A DNA stretch of 6,749 nucleotides from NCBI GenBank assembly GCA_007127595.1, contig SKZA01000147.1:1-6749 (forward strand), given 5' to 3'. Position numbers and translations under genes: made by a program. Source of the stretch: Kiritimatiellia bacterium. Its GTDB lineage: Bacteria; Verrucomicrobiota; Kiritimatiellia; SLAD01. A model generated the notes under the pieces. It was given only the letters and a program-made list of their open reading frames with translations. It did not search any database and had not been told where the DNA came from. Shown one piece after another: positions 1 through 5,790 of this stretch (the first letter of the stretch is position 1; every line of letters starts with the position of its first letter).

Positions 1-110
1 CCATCGCCCGGAATGTCGCCCTTATTCTTCACCGTTACGTGGGCCGTGAATTCGGCGTCGACGACAGAGGGTTTTGGATCCATCACGACTTCCGTCACGA
101 TGAAGTCCGG
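1..110 (-). repeat. CARDB repeat 3, cut by the window edge (residues 1846-1881+)
   Basis: Begins PDFIVTEVVMDPKPS and continues AEFTAHVTVKNKGDIPGDG to the edge, so at least three tandem CARDB units exist and the array probably goes on outside the window. Confidence 0.83.
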
Positions 111-3100
111 CTTCATCCAACTCGGATAACCCGGATCGGGATCGGGGTCAGGGTCCGGATCGGGATCCGGCGCGGTTCCCGCAGCGTGTAGCGTGTAGGT
201 ATGCGTCTTCTGGTTGTTCCCGAAGCTCTTCTCGTCGGTGTCGTGATCGGCGTTGACGAACGCACGGAAATGGTGCGTGCCGGTTGTCGCCGCTGCATCC
301 AATCCCGTGAAGATAAAGGTCTTTGCCTCATCGACATCCAACGCGCCCACGCTCTGCTGACCGTCAGCGCTCTGTCCGGCCACAGCGGCCGTTGACTGGC
401 TGACAAACACGCGCAACACACCGCCGTCGCCCGGAATGTCGCCTTTATTCTCTACGGTGACGTGCGCGTTGAAGACCTCGCCGGTCGTACCGGGTACCGG
501 ATCAAGCACAATGTCCGTGACAATAAAGTCCGGCTTTTTCCAAGAGGGCGGATCATCCGGATCCGGATCGGGATCCGGCGCGGCGCCCGCAGCATACAGC
601 GTGTAGGTGTGCGTCTTCTGGTTGTTGCCGAAGCTCTTCTCGTCGGTGTCATGATCGGCGTTGACGAACGCGCGGAAATGATAGGTGCCCGCAGCGGCCG
701 GCGCCGTCAAGCCCGTGAACGTGAGCGTCTTCGATTCATTTACCGCCAGTACGCCCGCCGCAAGGTCCGCCGCGCCCGGCGTACCCGCCGCCATGGCCGC
801 CGGCGCGCTCAAGTACACCCGCAACGTGCCCGCATCGCCCGGGATATCGCCCTGGTTCAGGATCGTCACATGCGCATTGAACACCGCACCCGTTACGCCC
901 GGGACCGGATCAAGCACCACGTCCGTGACGACGAAGTCCGGTTTCATCCACGGTTGGACCGGTGTGTAGGTCATATCCCCCACCACCACGGAAGCCGTGT
1001 CGTTGTCCGGGTTCGGATCGTGTGACGCCGCGGACACGATGGAAGCCGTGTTGGTCAGGTCCTGATCATAATTCTTCAGGAAGTCGATCCACAGGGTCGC
1101 GGACTCGCCGGGTTCCAGTCGGCCCACCTGCCACTCGCCCGGCGGCATAAAGAACAGGCCCTGCGTCATTTCGGCGTTCACCAGCGTGAAGTCCGGTTCC
1201 AATTCATCCAATACGACGACGTCCAGCGCCGGGTCCGGTCCGTGATTGGTCACGGTGATCGTGAACCGCCCGTCCGCCGGGACGGCCCGTCGCGCAAACC
1301 ATCCTTCGATCGTGAAATCGCCGGAGTTCAGATGCAGGGAGGGGTCGTCCGGAATCTCGATATCGTTATCGATACCGTTAAAACGATAGGCGCCGTTGGC
1401 GATGCCGAACAAGGTCGGTGTCGCTCCGTTGACCACGCCGTCGTTGCCGTAGGTCGTGGAGTCCAGCACGTTGCCGCTTGTCTCGTTCAGGTGATGCACC
1501 ATCACGAAATCATCGTCCCATACCGCCGAGGGCGGAAACGCCGCAGGCGGCGGCGCCGGATTACCGTAATGCAGCAGGAAGTCCGTCGGCGCGCCGTCGT
1601 TCAGCAGCGGGACCTGGACCCAAGCGACCAGACGCCCCGCGGCTTGGTGATATCGTTCGATTTCATGCGGCAAGGGGTTCCCCGCCGTATCGGTGAACAA
1701 CAGGTCGTCGCCTGTGGCCGTCGCCACATCATCCATCAGGAACGCCGCCGCGGTGTTGACCAGCACGGGGAAGTCGGCCAGAGGCTCGAGCACCTCCGCG
1801 CCGGACACGGTCAATGTACGCTGGAAAGCGAAGTCCGGCTGCGTTCCGGTTTCTTCGGCGCCAATGACGACGAAATCGGCGGGATCCATGACATTGGCGT
1901 GGGTGGCATGCAGCCACGCATCGCTGCGCGCGATGCGCGAGAAGCGTACCTCATCCATGTAGCCGTCGAAATAGTGACGGTCACCCAGATAGGATCCGAG
2001 GAACACCGACGCATCGGACGGAACGGGCGTGCCGTTATTGTACCGCGTCGCCACAACCACCCCGTCGATCAGGATTTCCAGTTTGTGCTTGTTTGTCTCC
2101 GTCTTCGATCCCCATGGGTGCTCGCCGTAGGTGAAGCGGCCGACGACATGATGCCAGTCGTCATCCAGATGGATGCCCGACTTGAGGTTGCCCGGCCCCC
2201 ACACGTCGAAGCTCGGCTCGTCGTATTCGAGTCGCAACCAGTAATCGCCGGACACGAACTGTTCGCCTTTGGATATTGGAATGTTCCACTTCTTGCGGCC
2301 GACCGGTGTCGGTTCCACCCCTTTGGTGATACCGACATCCGCCGTGTAGCGTCCATCCACACAAACCGCGAAATCAAATCCACTGATGTACCCGGAGACC
2401 GCGCCGGTCTTTTCCGTGTTCGCGCGGGGTACGTCCAGGTCCAGCGACCCGTCGCCATACGGGGACACATCTTCCGCGGACACGTACATGGACCAGGTGA
2501 TGCTATGCACCTTGGCTCCACCCATTTGCAGCGCCGTCCAGGGACGCGGCGGGAAGGACGGATCGCGCGACGCCATGGCGTACGTGTGGTCCGTCGACAG
2601 GAACGAGGATTGCAACCCGCGATCCTGCAACACGTTGATCGCGGCCGCCAACGGGTCGCCGGTGTCGATGTAAGCGATGCCGCCCGGATCGGGCAGTTGG
2701 CTGATGACTCTATTGCCGGTACCGTCGGGACCGTCCCAGAAGGTGATCTCGGCATAGGCGCGATGCGCCGTCGTCACGGGCCGCTGGCCGCCGAACATGA
2801 ACCGGTCGAGATATACCGGCTCCGAAAACGTGAAGACCAACGTATCGATCTCATCATCGTCCGGCCGCCAGTAGCGGTAGGTTTCCGCTGTCGGTGTGTA
2901 CACGTCCACCGTGCCCGGGAAATCCGTGACGCCCGGCGTGTTCACCTGATTGGCGTCCCGCGGCGGACGAATCACGGTCACCGTCACGTCCACCGGCGAG
3001 CCGTCGACCCCGGTAACCGTGGTAATATGCGGATAGACTTCGCCCGGCAGATTCGGGTTAAGTTGCGGGTACTGGCTCCAGTCCAACACGAAGTGTTCAA

Positions 3101-5645
3101 ACTGATCGCACGGCTGAATGAACTCGGGACAATCCACATTCATGAAGTAGTCCGCCACCGCCGTGTAGGCGTGGTTGAGGTCCGCATTGCCGGCATAGAA
3201 TCCGACTTCAGCAGCCGGGAAAGCCAGGGTGAAGGTCGTGACGTCCACCCAGACGTCGCCGTCTTCCGATACCCGGAACGTCCAGTCGTTCCCTTCGCGC
3301 TGCACGCGAAGATAGTTAGGGACCAATGAGGCGTTTGCGCTGTGCTTCGTGGAGTGGCTGCCGGCCCCCGCGTTGACCTCCGCAACAAACAGTCTGAGGT
3401 TACTGCCGTCGTGGAATGTCTCAAAACGCAACGCATGGTCGTCCGTGGCTTGGACGATGATGCCTTGCATCTGATACCACTGGCTGGGCATCGAATCAAA
3501 CTTAACTTCGACATGGAAATCCCCGCCCGGCGCCGCCTGCAGGAGGCGCGGCACATCGATGCCGGTAAACCAGAAATCATGCGCGACGCCCGCGGGCACG
3601 GAAATCGAAGCCTGATCGCCGGACACGGAAACGTCGCCGTCGCCGAGCGGATCAAGAAATCGCCAGAAGGTTTTCGGCGTGAGATCGCCCGCAAAGTCAT
3701 CCGATACCGGGATACAGATCGCGGAAGCCGGCGAAACCAGGATCCAGAAGGATTGGGAGGCGGACTCGTTCAGCGCGTCGAGCGCGTCCAGCGTGATCCA
3801 GTGGAGGCCGGTATCGTCCACGTCCGGCACGCCGCTCAGCGATGCGGTCCCATCGCCGTGATCCGTGAGCGTCAGCCAATCCGGCAAGCCCGTCGCCGTA
3901 ATTTCTACCGGCGCCGTACCGCCCGTAACAATGACATTATAGTCGTAGCTCGTCCCCACCTCGGCTGACTGGTCCGGAACACTTGTGAACTGGGGGAAGT
4001 CTGACGGGTCGAGCGGTGTGATGTCCACATTGCCGATCGTGACGTCCGCCTTGTGGGCGATAAGCAGTACGGAACCGTCCCGCGTCATGACGTCGTATTC
4101 CAGCATCCAACCCGCGGGCTCGGGATCGGCCGCCGGCCAAAGTTTCATGGAGACCCGACTCTGCCCGCCGCCGACCGAAATGGAGCGGGATTTCAACATA
4201 TAGGGCGTATTCGCCTGGAAGCCGGGAAAGGCCTGATCGGCCAGCACGCTGTAGGGATACGTAATGATGCGCAGCCGCGGATCGTTCAGCGGGAACCGGA
4301 TCCAACTGATCGCCTGCACCGGCCAATTTACGCGCGGCGACAGGCCGCCCGTATGCCCCTGCCAGCCGACGGCGAATCCGACCCCGGCGTCGTTCTGCGC
4401 ACTGTGAATAGTGAACGGCATGACGACCTCGTAATCAGTCTCCCACGTTTCGTCGCCGAGAACGATCAGCCGGTCATACCCGGCTTGGGTCGTGCGCACA
4501 CCGTCCGCCGTCAGCTCCCAGAGACCGTCCACCACCTTGCCCACATCCTGAATGTCCGACGAAGATGACCAATCCGCCGTGTACGGCAGCGGCCAGACCT
4601 CGCCGGTGGTGTAGTCGACGTTGACGGTTACGGAAGTCGAATTGCTGTCCGCATCGAACGCGGTGAAGACCACGCTGTTGGGTCCGCTGGCGAGGTCCGC
4701 ATAATCGATTTCCGTTACGAAGTCGCCGAGCCCCGCCAATCGCGTGGCGTTCGGGCCGATCGCCAGCGGCACGGGCGCCCCTCCATTGACGGTGTACCAC
4801 AGTGATGTGATTGTTTGCGGTCCCGACACGCGGCCGAGGATATTGATCCAATTCTGCGGATTGCCGAGTTCGCCGAATGATTGGGTATCGCCATACCAGA
4901 TGTCGATCATCGGGCCGGTCGCGCCCACGCCCGTATTGCCGAGCGGGCAGGCCAGGTTATCGAAATAGTCGGCGCGCGCCGTGAAGGCCGGCGCGAGGGC
5001 CGCAGTCGGGTGATAGTTTCCAACAAAGAACCCGCTTTCGGTCACGGTCATGGCCTGGGCGAAGGACGCCGCCGTAAGCCACGTGACGCCATCCTGCGAA
5101 TAGCTGAACGTCCAGTCGTCACCCTCCCGTTCGAGGCGCAGGTAACTCGGCGTGACGCCGGCGGTCGGTGCGGCGTTCAGGAAAGACGTAGCCGAAGCGC
5201 CATCGATAAACGCGGCGAAGAGGCGCAGACCGCTTCCATTGTGTAGTACTTCCGCGCGCACGAACGTATCGTCGGCTTCCTGGACGATCAACCCTTGGAA
5301 CTGAAATCCGACCGCGGGTAACGAATCAAACTTCACCTCGATACCGAAATCATCGTCCGGCGTGTCCTGCAAGAGACGCGGGGCCTGATTAGCGGCGCCG
5401 CTCCAGAGATTGTGCACCGTACCCGCCGGTACGGACAATTCGGCGTGTGTGCCGGTCAACGTCAACGCGGCATCGCCGAGCGGGTCAAGCAGACGCCATG
5501 CCGGATCCAGCGTGGTGTCCGGATCGAAGATGTCCGATTGAGGGATGCATGTCGCCGAGGCCGCTACCGGCAACAGGCACAGCAAGAGTCCTGCGAGGAA
5601 CCAGCGCGGAAAGAATAGTGAGCGCATAATCGATTGGGTTTTCAT
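1..5645 (-). CDS. giant secreted multidomain (lectin-like / Ig-like / CARDB) surface protein, C-terminus outside window
   Basis: A single frame runs from the ATG at 5643-5645 to the window edge: 1881 codons with no stop, checked codon by codon. The start is chosen because GGAGG lies four bases upstream and a signal peptide follows at once; the next ATG (codon 7) has no ribosome binding site. Domains in order by residue: signal peptide 1-31; DUF1349-like 33-234; Ig-like 243-345; concanavalin-like 350-542; He_PIG 549-636; DUF1349-like 644-840; unassigned 843-1017; LamG-like 1018-1262; DUF2341 1272-1362; half LamG 1376-1452; DUF11 1459-1556; CARDB repeats from 1569 on. The protein is acidic, and there is no catalytic motif or internal membrane segment. 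I infer an exported binding or adhesion protein. The anchor or sorting signal, if any, lies beyond the left edge. The frame and architecture are well supported; the biological role is inferred from domain families only. Confidence 0.93.
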   Translation of the reverse strand, partial: MKTQSIMRSLFFPRWFLAGLLLCLLPVAASATCIPQSDIFDPDTTLDPAWRLLDPLGDAALTLTGTHAELSVPAGTVHNLWSGAANQAPRLLQDTPDDDFGIEVKFDSLPAVGFQFQGLIVQEADDTFVRAEVLHNGSGLRLFAAFIDGASATSFLNAAPTAGVTPSYLRLEREGDDWTFSYSQDGVTWLTAASFAQAMTVTESGFFVGNYHPTAALAPAFTARADYFDNLACPLGNTGVGATGPMIDIWYGDTQSFGELGNPQNWINILGRVSGPQTITSLWYTVNGGAPVPLAIGPNATRLAGLGDFVTEIDYADLASGPNSVVFTAFDADSNSTSVTVNVDYTTGEVWPLPYTADWSSSSDIQDVGKVVDGLWELTADGVRTTQAGYDRLIVLGDETWETDYEVVMPFTIHSAQNDAGVGFAVGWQGHTGGLSPRVNWPVQAISWIRFPLNDPRLRIITYPYSVLADQAFPGFQANTPYMLKSRSISVGGGQSRVSMKLWPAADPEPAGWMLEYDVMTRDGSVLLIAHKADVTIGNVDITPLDPSDFPQFTSVPDQSAEVGTSYDYNVIVTGGTAPVEITATGLPDWLTLTDHGDGTASLSGVPDVDDTGLHWITLDALDALNESASQSFWILVSPASAICIPVSDDFAGDLTPKTFWRFLDPLGDGDVSVSGDQASISVPAGVAHDFWFTGIDVPRLLQAAPGGDFHVEVKFDSMPSQWYQMQGIIVQATDDHALRFETFHDGSNLRLFVAEVNAGAGSHSTKHSANASLVPNYLRVQREGNDWTFRVSEDGDVWVDVTTFTLAFPAAEVGFYAGNADLNHAYTAVADYFMNVDCPEFIQPCDQFEHFVLDWSQYPQLNPNLPGEVYPHITTVTGVDGSPVDVTVTVIRPPRDANQVNTPGVTDFPGTVDVYTPTAETYRYWRPDDDEIDTLVFTFSEPVYLDRFMFGGQRPVTTAHRAYAEITFWDGPDGTGNRVISQLPDPGGIAYIDTGDPLAAAINVLQDRGLQSSFLSTDHTYAMASRDPSFPPRPWTALQMGGAKVHSITWSMYVSAEDVSPYGDGSLDLDVPRANTEKTGAVSGYISGFDFAVCVDGRYTADVGITKGVEPTPVGRKKWNIPISKGEQFVSGDYWLRLEYDEPSFDVWGPGNLKSGIHLDDDWHHVVGRFTYGEHPWGSKTETNKHKLEILIDGVVVATRYNNGTPVPSDASVFLGSYLGDRHYFDGYMDEVRFSRIARSDAWLHATHANVMDPADFVVIGAEETGTQPDFAFQRTLTVSGAEVLEPLADFPVLVNTAAAFLMDDVATATGDDLLFTDTAGNPLPHEIERYHQAAGRLVAWVQVPLLNDGAPTDFLLHYGNPAPPPAAFPPSAVWDDDFVMVHHLNETSGNVLDSTTYGNDGVVNGATPTLFGIANGAYRFNGIDNDIEIPDDPSLHLNSGDFTIEGWFARRAVPADGRFTITVTNHGPDPALDVVVLDELEPDFTLVNAEMTQGLFFMPPGEWQVGRLEPGESATLWIDFLKNYDQDLTNTASIVSAASHDPNPDNDTASVVVGDMTYTPVQPWMKPDFVVTDVVLDPVPGVTGAVFNAHVTILNQGDIPGDAGTLRVYLSAPAAMAAGTPGAADLAAGVLAVNESKTLTFTGLTAPAAAGTYHFRAFVNADHDTDEKSFGNNQKTHTYTLYAAGAAPDPDPDPDDPPSWKKPDFIVTDIVLDPVPGTTGEVFNAHVTVENKGDIPGDGGVLRVFVSQSTAAVAGQSADGQQSVGALDVDEAKTFIFTGLDAAATTGTHHFRAFVNADHDTDEKSFGNNQKTHTYTLHAAGTAPDPDPDPDPDPDPGYPSWMKPDFIVTEVVMDPKPSVVDAEFTAHVTVKNKGDIPGD
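111..533 (-). repeat. CARDB repeat 2 plus longer Asp-Pro linker (residues 1705-1845, 423 bp)
   Basis: Same plan as repeat 1: PDFIVTDIVLDPVPG, AHVTVENKGDIPG, FTGL, then the identical 20-residue FRAFVN to GNNQ block. It is 15 bp longer than repeat 1, largely because its Asp-Pro tract is longer. The first half has diverged much more than the second half. Confidence 0.85.
132..170 (-). repeat. Asp-Pro dipeptide tract, long form (residues 1826-1838)
   Basis: Six consecutive Pro-Asp pairs and a final Pro, encoded by a 6-bp repeat of GATCCG / GATCCC type with some GAC codons. It forms a stiff, acidic hinge between CARDB repeats 2 and 3. Any whole-unit gain or loss keeps the reading frame. Confidence 0.9.
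534..941 (-). repeat. CARDB repeat 1 plus Asp-Pro linker (residues 1569-1704, 408 bp)
   Basis: Starts at PDFVVTDVVLDPVPG, followed by AHVTILNQGDIPG (1591-1603), a Tyr-Leu-Ser strand, FTGL (1643-1646) and the conserved FRAFVNADHDTDEKSFGNNQ (1657-1676). It ends in an Asp-Pro linker and a Trp-Lys-Lys boundary. This is the CARDB family (PF07705), an Ig-like fold common in secreted bacterial and archaeal proteins. The D-x-D-x-D-E-x-x-x-x-N-N element is the acidic loop typical of the family and may bind calcium; that is inferred. Confidence 0.85.
552..578 (-). repeat. Asp-Pro dipeptide tract, short form (residues 1690-1698)
   Basis: Four Pro-Asp pairs followed by an extra Asp and then two Pro, with the same GATCCG-type hexamer as the longer tract at 132-170. 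It links CARDB repeats 1 and 2. Confidence 0.9.
978..1271 (-). other. DUF11 domain lacking its first strand (residues 1459-1556)
   Basis: FTITVTNHGPDPALDVVVLD (1461-1480), WQVGRLEPGESATLWIDF (1505-1522), TNTASIVSA (1531-1539) and DPNPDNDTASVVV (1543-1555) are textbook DUF11 (PF01345). The usual first strand before FTITVTN, a D-L-x-V-x-K type segment plus a G-D turn, is absent and replaced by the truncated LamG half. DUF11 domains are Ig-like stalk units of bacterial surface proteins and often end in isopeptide or calcium-associated motifs; the terminal DPNPDND loop is the standard one. Confidence 0.85.
1290..1520 (-). other. N-terminal half of a LamG domain, truncated (residues 1376-1452)
   Basis: The sequence matches the opening half of LamG after DUF2341: VWDDDFVMVHHLNETSGNV (1375-1393), DSTTYGNDGVV (1395-1405), AYRFNGIDNDIEIPDDPSL (1419-1437) and DFTIEGWF (1443-1450). 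The remaining strands (WHHV, the LYVDG-type strand, the GxIDEVR strand) never appear. After W1449-F1450 the chain changes to a DUF11 sequence within about ten residues. The half domain could fold only if completed by another segment, so this is either a real fusion or an assembly join. Confidence 0.72.
1560..1832 (-). other. DUF2341 domain (residues 1272-1362)
   Basis: Typical order of motifs: FAFQRTLTVSG (1272-1282), LADFPVLVNT (1289-1298), DDLLFTDTAGNPLPHEIERY (1313-1332), RLVAWVQVPLLNDGAPTDF (1338-1356) and HYGNP (1359-1363). DUF2341 is a small beta domain of unknown role found in secreted proteins, nearly always immediately ahead of a LamG domain. The same arrangement begins here, but the following LamG is cut short. 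Confidence 0.8.
1860..2594 (-). other. LamG-like jelly-roll domain (residues ~1018-1262)
   Basis: The second half is clear Laminin_G_3 type: DDWHHVVGRFTYG (1161-1173), HKLEILIDGVVVATRY (1187-1202), SVFLGSYLGD (1213-1222) and YFDGYMDEVRFSRIARSDAW (1225-1244). The first half is weaker: WTALQMGGAKVHSITWSMYV (1036-1055) would be the opening strands and GFDFAVCVDGRYTADVGI (1089-1106) a middle strand, so the left boundary is uncertain. LamG folds commonly bind sugars or matrix through a calcium-lined edge. The phrase FVVIGAEET (1258-1266) closes the domain and leads straight into DUF2341. Confidence 0.68.
2595..3119 (-). other. unassigned beta-rich segment (residues 843-1017)
   Basis: I do not recognise this segment. 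It starts right after the second DUF1349-like domain with IQPCDQFEHFVLDW (843-856) and contains SPVDVTVTVIRPP (883-895), YRYWRPDDDEIDTLVFTFSE (923-942), VYLDRFMFGG (944-953), YAEITFWDGPDGTG (964-977) and INVLQDRG (1003-1010). The LVFTFSEPVYLDRF stretch followed by a strand and an Asp/Gly loop recalls jelly-roll domains of secreted adhesins, but that is only a resemblance. C846 may pair with C1095 in the following domain, in which case the boundary drawn here is too early and both form one larger unit. Confidence 0.4.
3126..3716 (-). other. DUF1349-like concanavalin-A-type domain, copy 2 (residues 644-840)
   Basis: Paralogous to copy 1 over its whole length. Shared blocks include CIP-x-SD (644-649), LDPLGD (664-669), SVPAG (682-686), PRLLQ (699-703), VEVKFDS-x-P (712-720), LRLF (750-753), REGNDWTF (783-790) and ADYF-x-N (831-836). 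C644 and C839 occupy the same first and last strand positions as C33 and C233. The loop between LRLF and YLR differs most, so the two copies may bind different ligands. The divergence indicates an old duplication rather than a recent one. Confidence 0.78.
3738..4001 (-). other. putative Ig (He_PIG / cadherin-like) domain (residues 549-636)
   Basis: Hallmarks of the He_PIG family are all present: FPQFTSVPDQSAEVGTSYDY (550-569), GGTAPVEITATGLPDWLTL (575-593), GTASLSGVPD (599-608) and a closing strand SFWILVS (632-638). The pairing of GLPDWLTL with SLSGVPD is diagnostic. These domains act as stalk or spacer units in bacterial surface proteins. Here the domain separates the first lectin block from the second DUF1349-like domain. 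Confidence 0.8.
4020..4598 (-). other. concanavalin-A-like lectin/glucanase-type domain (residues 350-542)
   Basis: It opens with VWPLPYTADW (350-359), followed by DVGKVVDGLWEL (367-378), GYDRLIVLGDETWETDYEV (389-407), VGFAVGWQGHTGG (422-434), YMLKSRS (482-488), KLWPAADPEPAGW (501-513), VLLIAH (526-531) and NVDI (539-542). Alternating aromatic and aliphatic strands with a DYEV strand and a GWQGH turn are typical of jelly-roll lectin folds in secreted proteins. No glucanase catalytic motif (ExDxxE type) is present, so binding rather than hydrolysis is more likely. It follows the preceding Ig-like module almost without a linker, which suggests one rigid unit. Confidence 0.55.
4611..4919 (-). 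other. Ig-like module with an IWYG / QSFG / NPQNWINILG signature (residues 243-345)
   Basis: Motifs in order: MIDIWYG (246-252), SFGELGNPQNWINILG (256-271), LWYTVNGG (282-289), LAIGPNATRL (294-303), GDFVTEIDYADL (307-318) and SVVFTAFDADSNSTSVTVNV (324-343). The strand spacing and the closing strand are those of a bacterial Ig-like domain. I recall this signature from other large secreted bacterial proteins, always directly ahead of a lectin-like domain as here, but I cannot attach a Pfam name with certainty. It is probably a spacer or a structural partner of the next domain. Confidence 0.55.
4944..5549 (-). other. DUF1349-like concanavalin-A-type domain, copy 1 (residues 33-234)
   Basis: The pattern fits the DUF1349 / beta-xylosidase C-terminal lectin fold: VPAGTVHNLW (72-81), PRLLQ (89-93), DFGIEVKFDSLP (100-110), FQGLIVQEADDTFVR (116-130), YLRLEREGDDWTFSYSQDG (168-186), GFFVG (205-209) and ADYFDNLACP (225-234). 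Members of this family form a beta sandwich and are often attached to carbohydrate-active enzymes, where they may bind polysaccharide; that role is inferred here. C33 and C233 sit on the first and last strands and could close the domain with a disulfide. A clearly related second copy lies 611 residues downstream. Confidence 0.78.
5553..5645 (-). other. Sec signal peptide (residues 1-31)
   Basis: The N-terminus has positive charges at K2, R8 and R14, then a hydrophobic core at residues 16-28 (FLAGLLLCLLPVA), then the A-S-A cleavage motif at 29-31, giving a mature protein that starts at T32. C23 is preceded by L-L-L and C33 by S-A-T. Neither fits a lipobox, so signal peptidase I rather than lipoprotein processing is expected. 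Confidence 0.88.
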
Positions 5646-5649
5646 GTCG

Positions 5650-5654
5650 CCTCC
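5650..5654 (-). promoter_or_regulatory. Shine-Dalgarno GGAGG of the giant gene
   Basis: On the minus strand GGAGG is followed by CGAC and then ATG. The four-base spacer is at the short end of normal. This site decides the start at 5645. Confidence 0.85.
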
Positions 5655-5677
5655 GGATGACAAGCGATGACTAGATT

Positions 5678-5790
5678 ACATTCTGTTCAAAAATAGCATT
5701 CAGGCCGGCAAAAGCAAGCGAATTCCGCACCTATTCTACCCGGAAATCGAAGGTGACAGATTAGTCTCAACATGCTATCCTTCAGAATGT
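5678..5790. repeat. imperfect inverted repeat in the leader of the giant gene
   Basis: ACATTCTG, 7 bases, ATAGCAT on the plus strand at 5678-5699 recurs as ACATTCTG, 4 bases, ATAGCAT on the minus strand at 5790-5772. In a transcript of this strand the arms could pair as 8 bp plus 7 bp with an internal loop, or as DNA they could be two opposed protein sites. The spacing difference makes chance possible. Confidence 0.4.

Noticed and set aside
132..578. GGATCC/GATCGG repeats as a CRISPR array or iterons
   Set aside because: They are short hexamer tracts that translate in frame to Asp-Pro linkers inside a coding region, with no spacer structure.
111..1700. Frameshift or interruption within the repeat region
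   Set aside because: The minus frame was translated through all repeats with no stop and no break in motif order, apart from the domain junction near 1270-1300.
2069..2755. 228-codon minus-strand frame inside the giant gene
   Set aside because: Out of frame with the domain-bearing reading frame; Arg/Pro/Ser-rich shadow. Similar frames at 3140-3700, 3937-4326 and 4474-4851 are rejected for the same reason.
1242..3329. 695-codon open frame on the plus strand
   Set aside because: It lies fully antisense to the giant gene and encodes an Arg/His/Val-rich sequence with no recognisable domain, whereas the minus frame gives textbook LamG, DUF2341 and DUF11 motifs. It is a by-product of GC-rich codon use.
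5553..5645. Lipoprotein signal ending at C23 or C33
   Set aside because: The residues before both cysteines (L-L-L and S-A-T) do not fit the lipobox, while A-S-A at 29-31 fits signal peptidase I.
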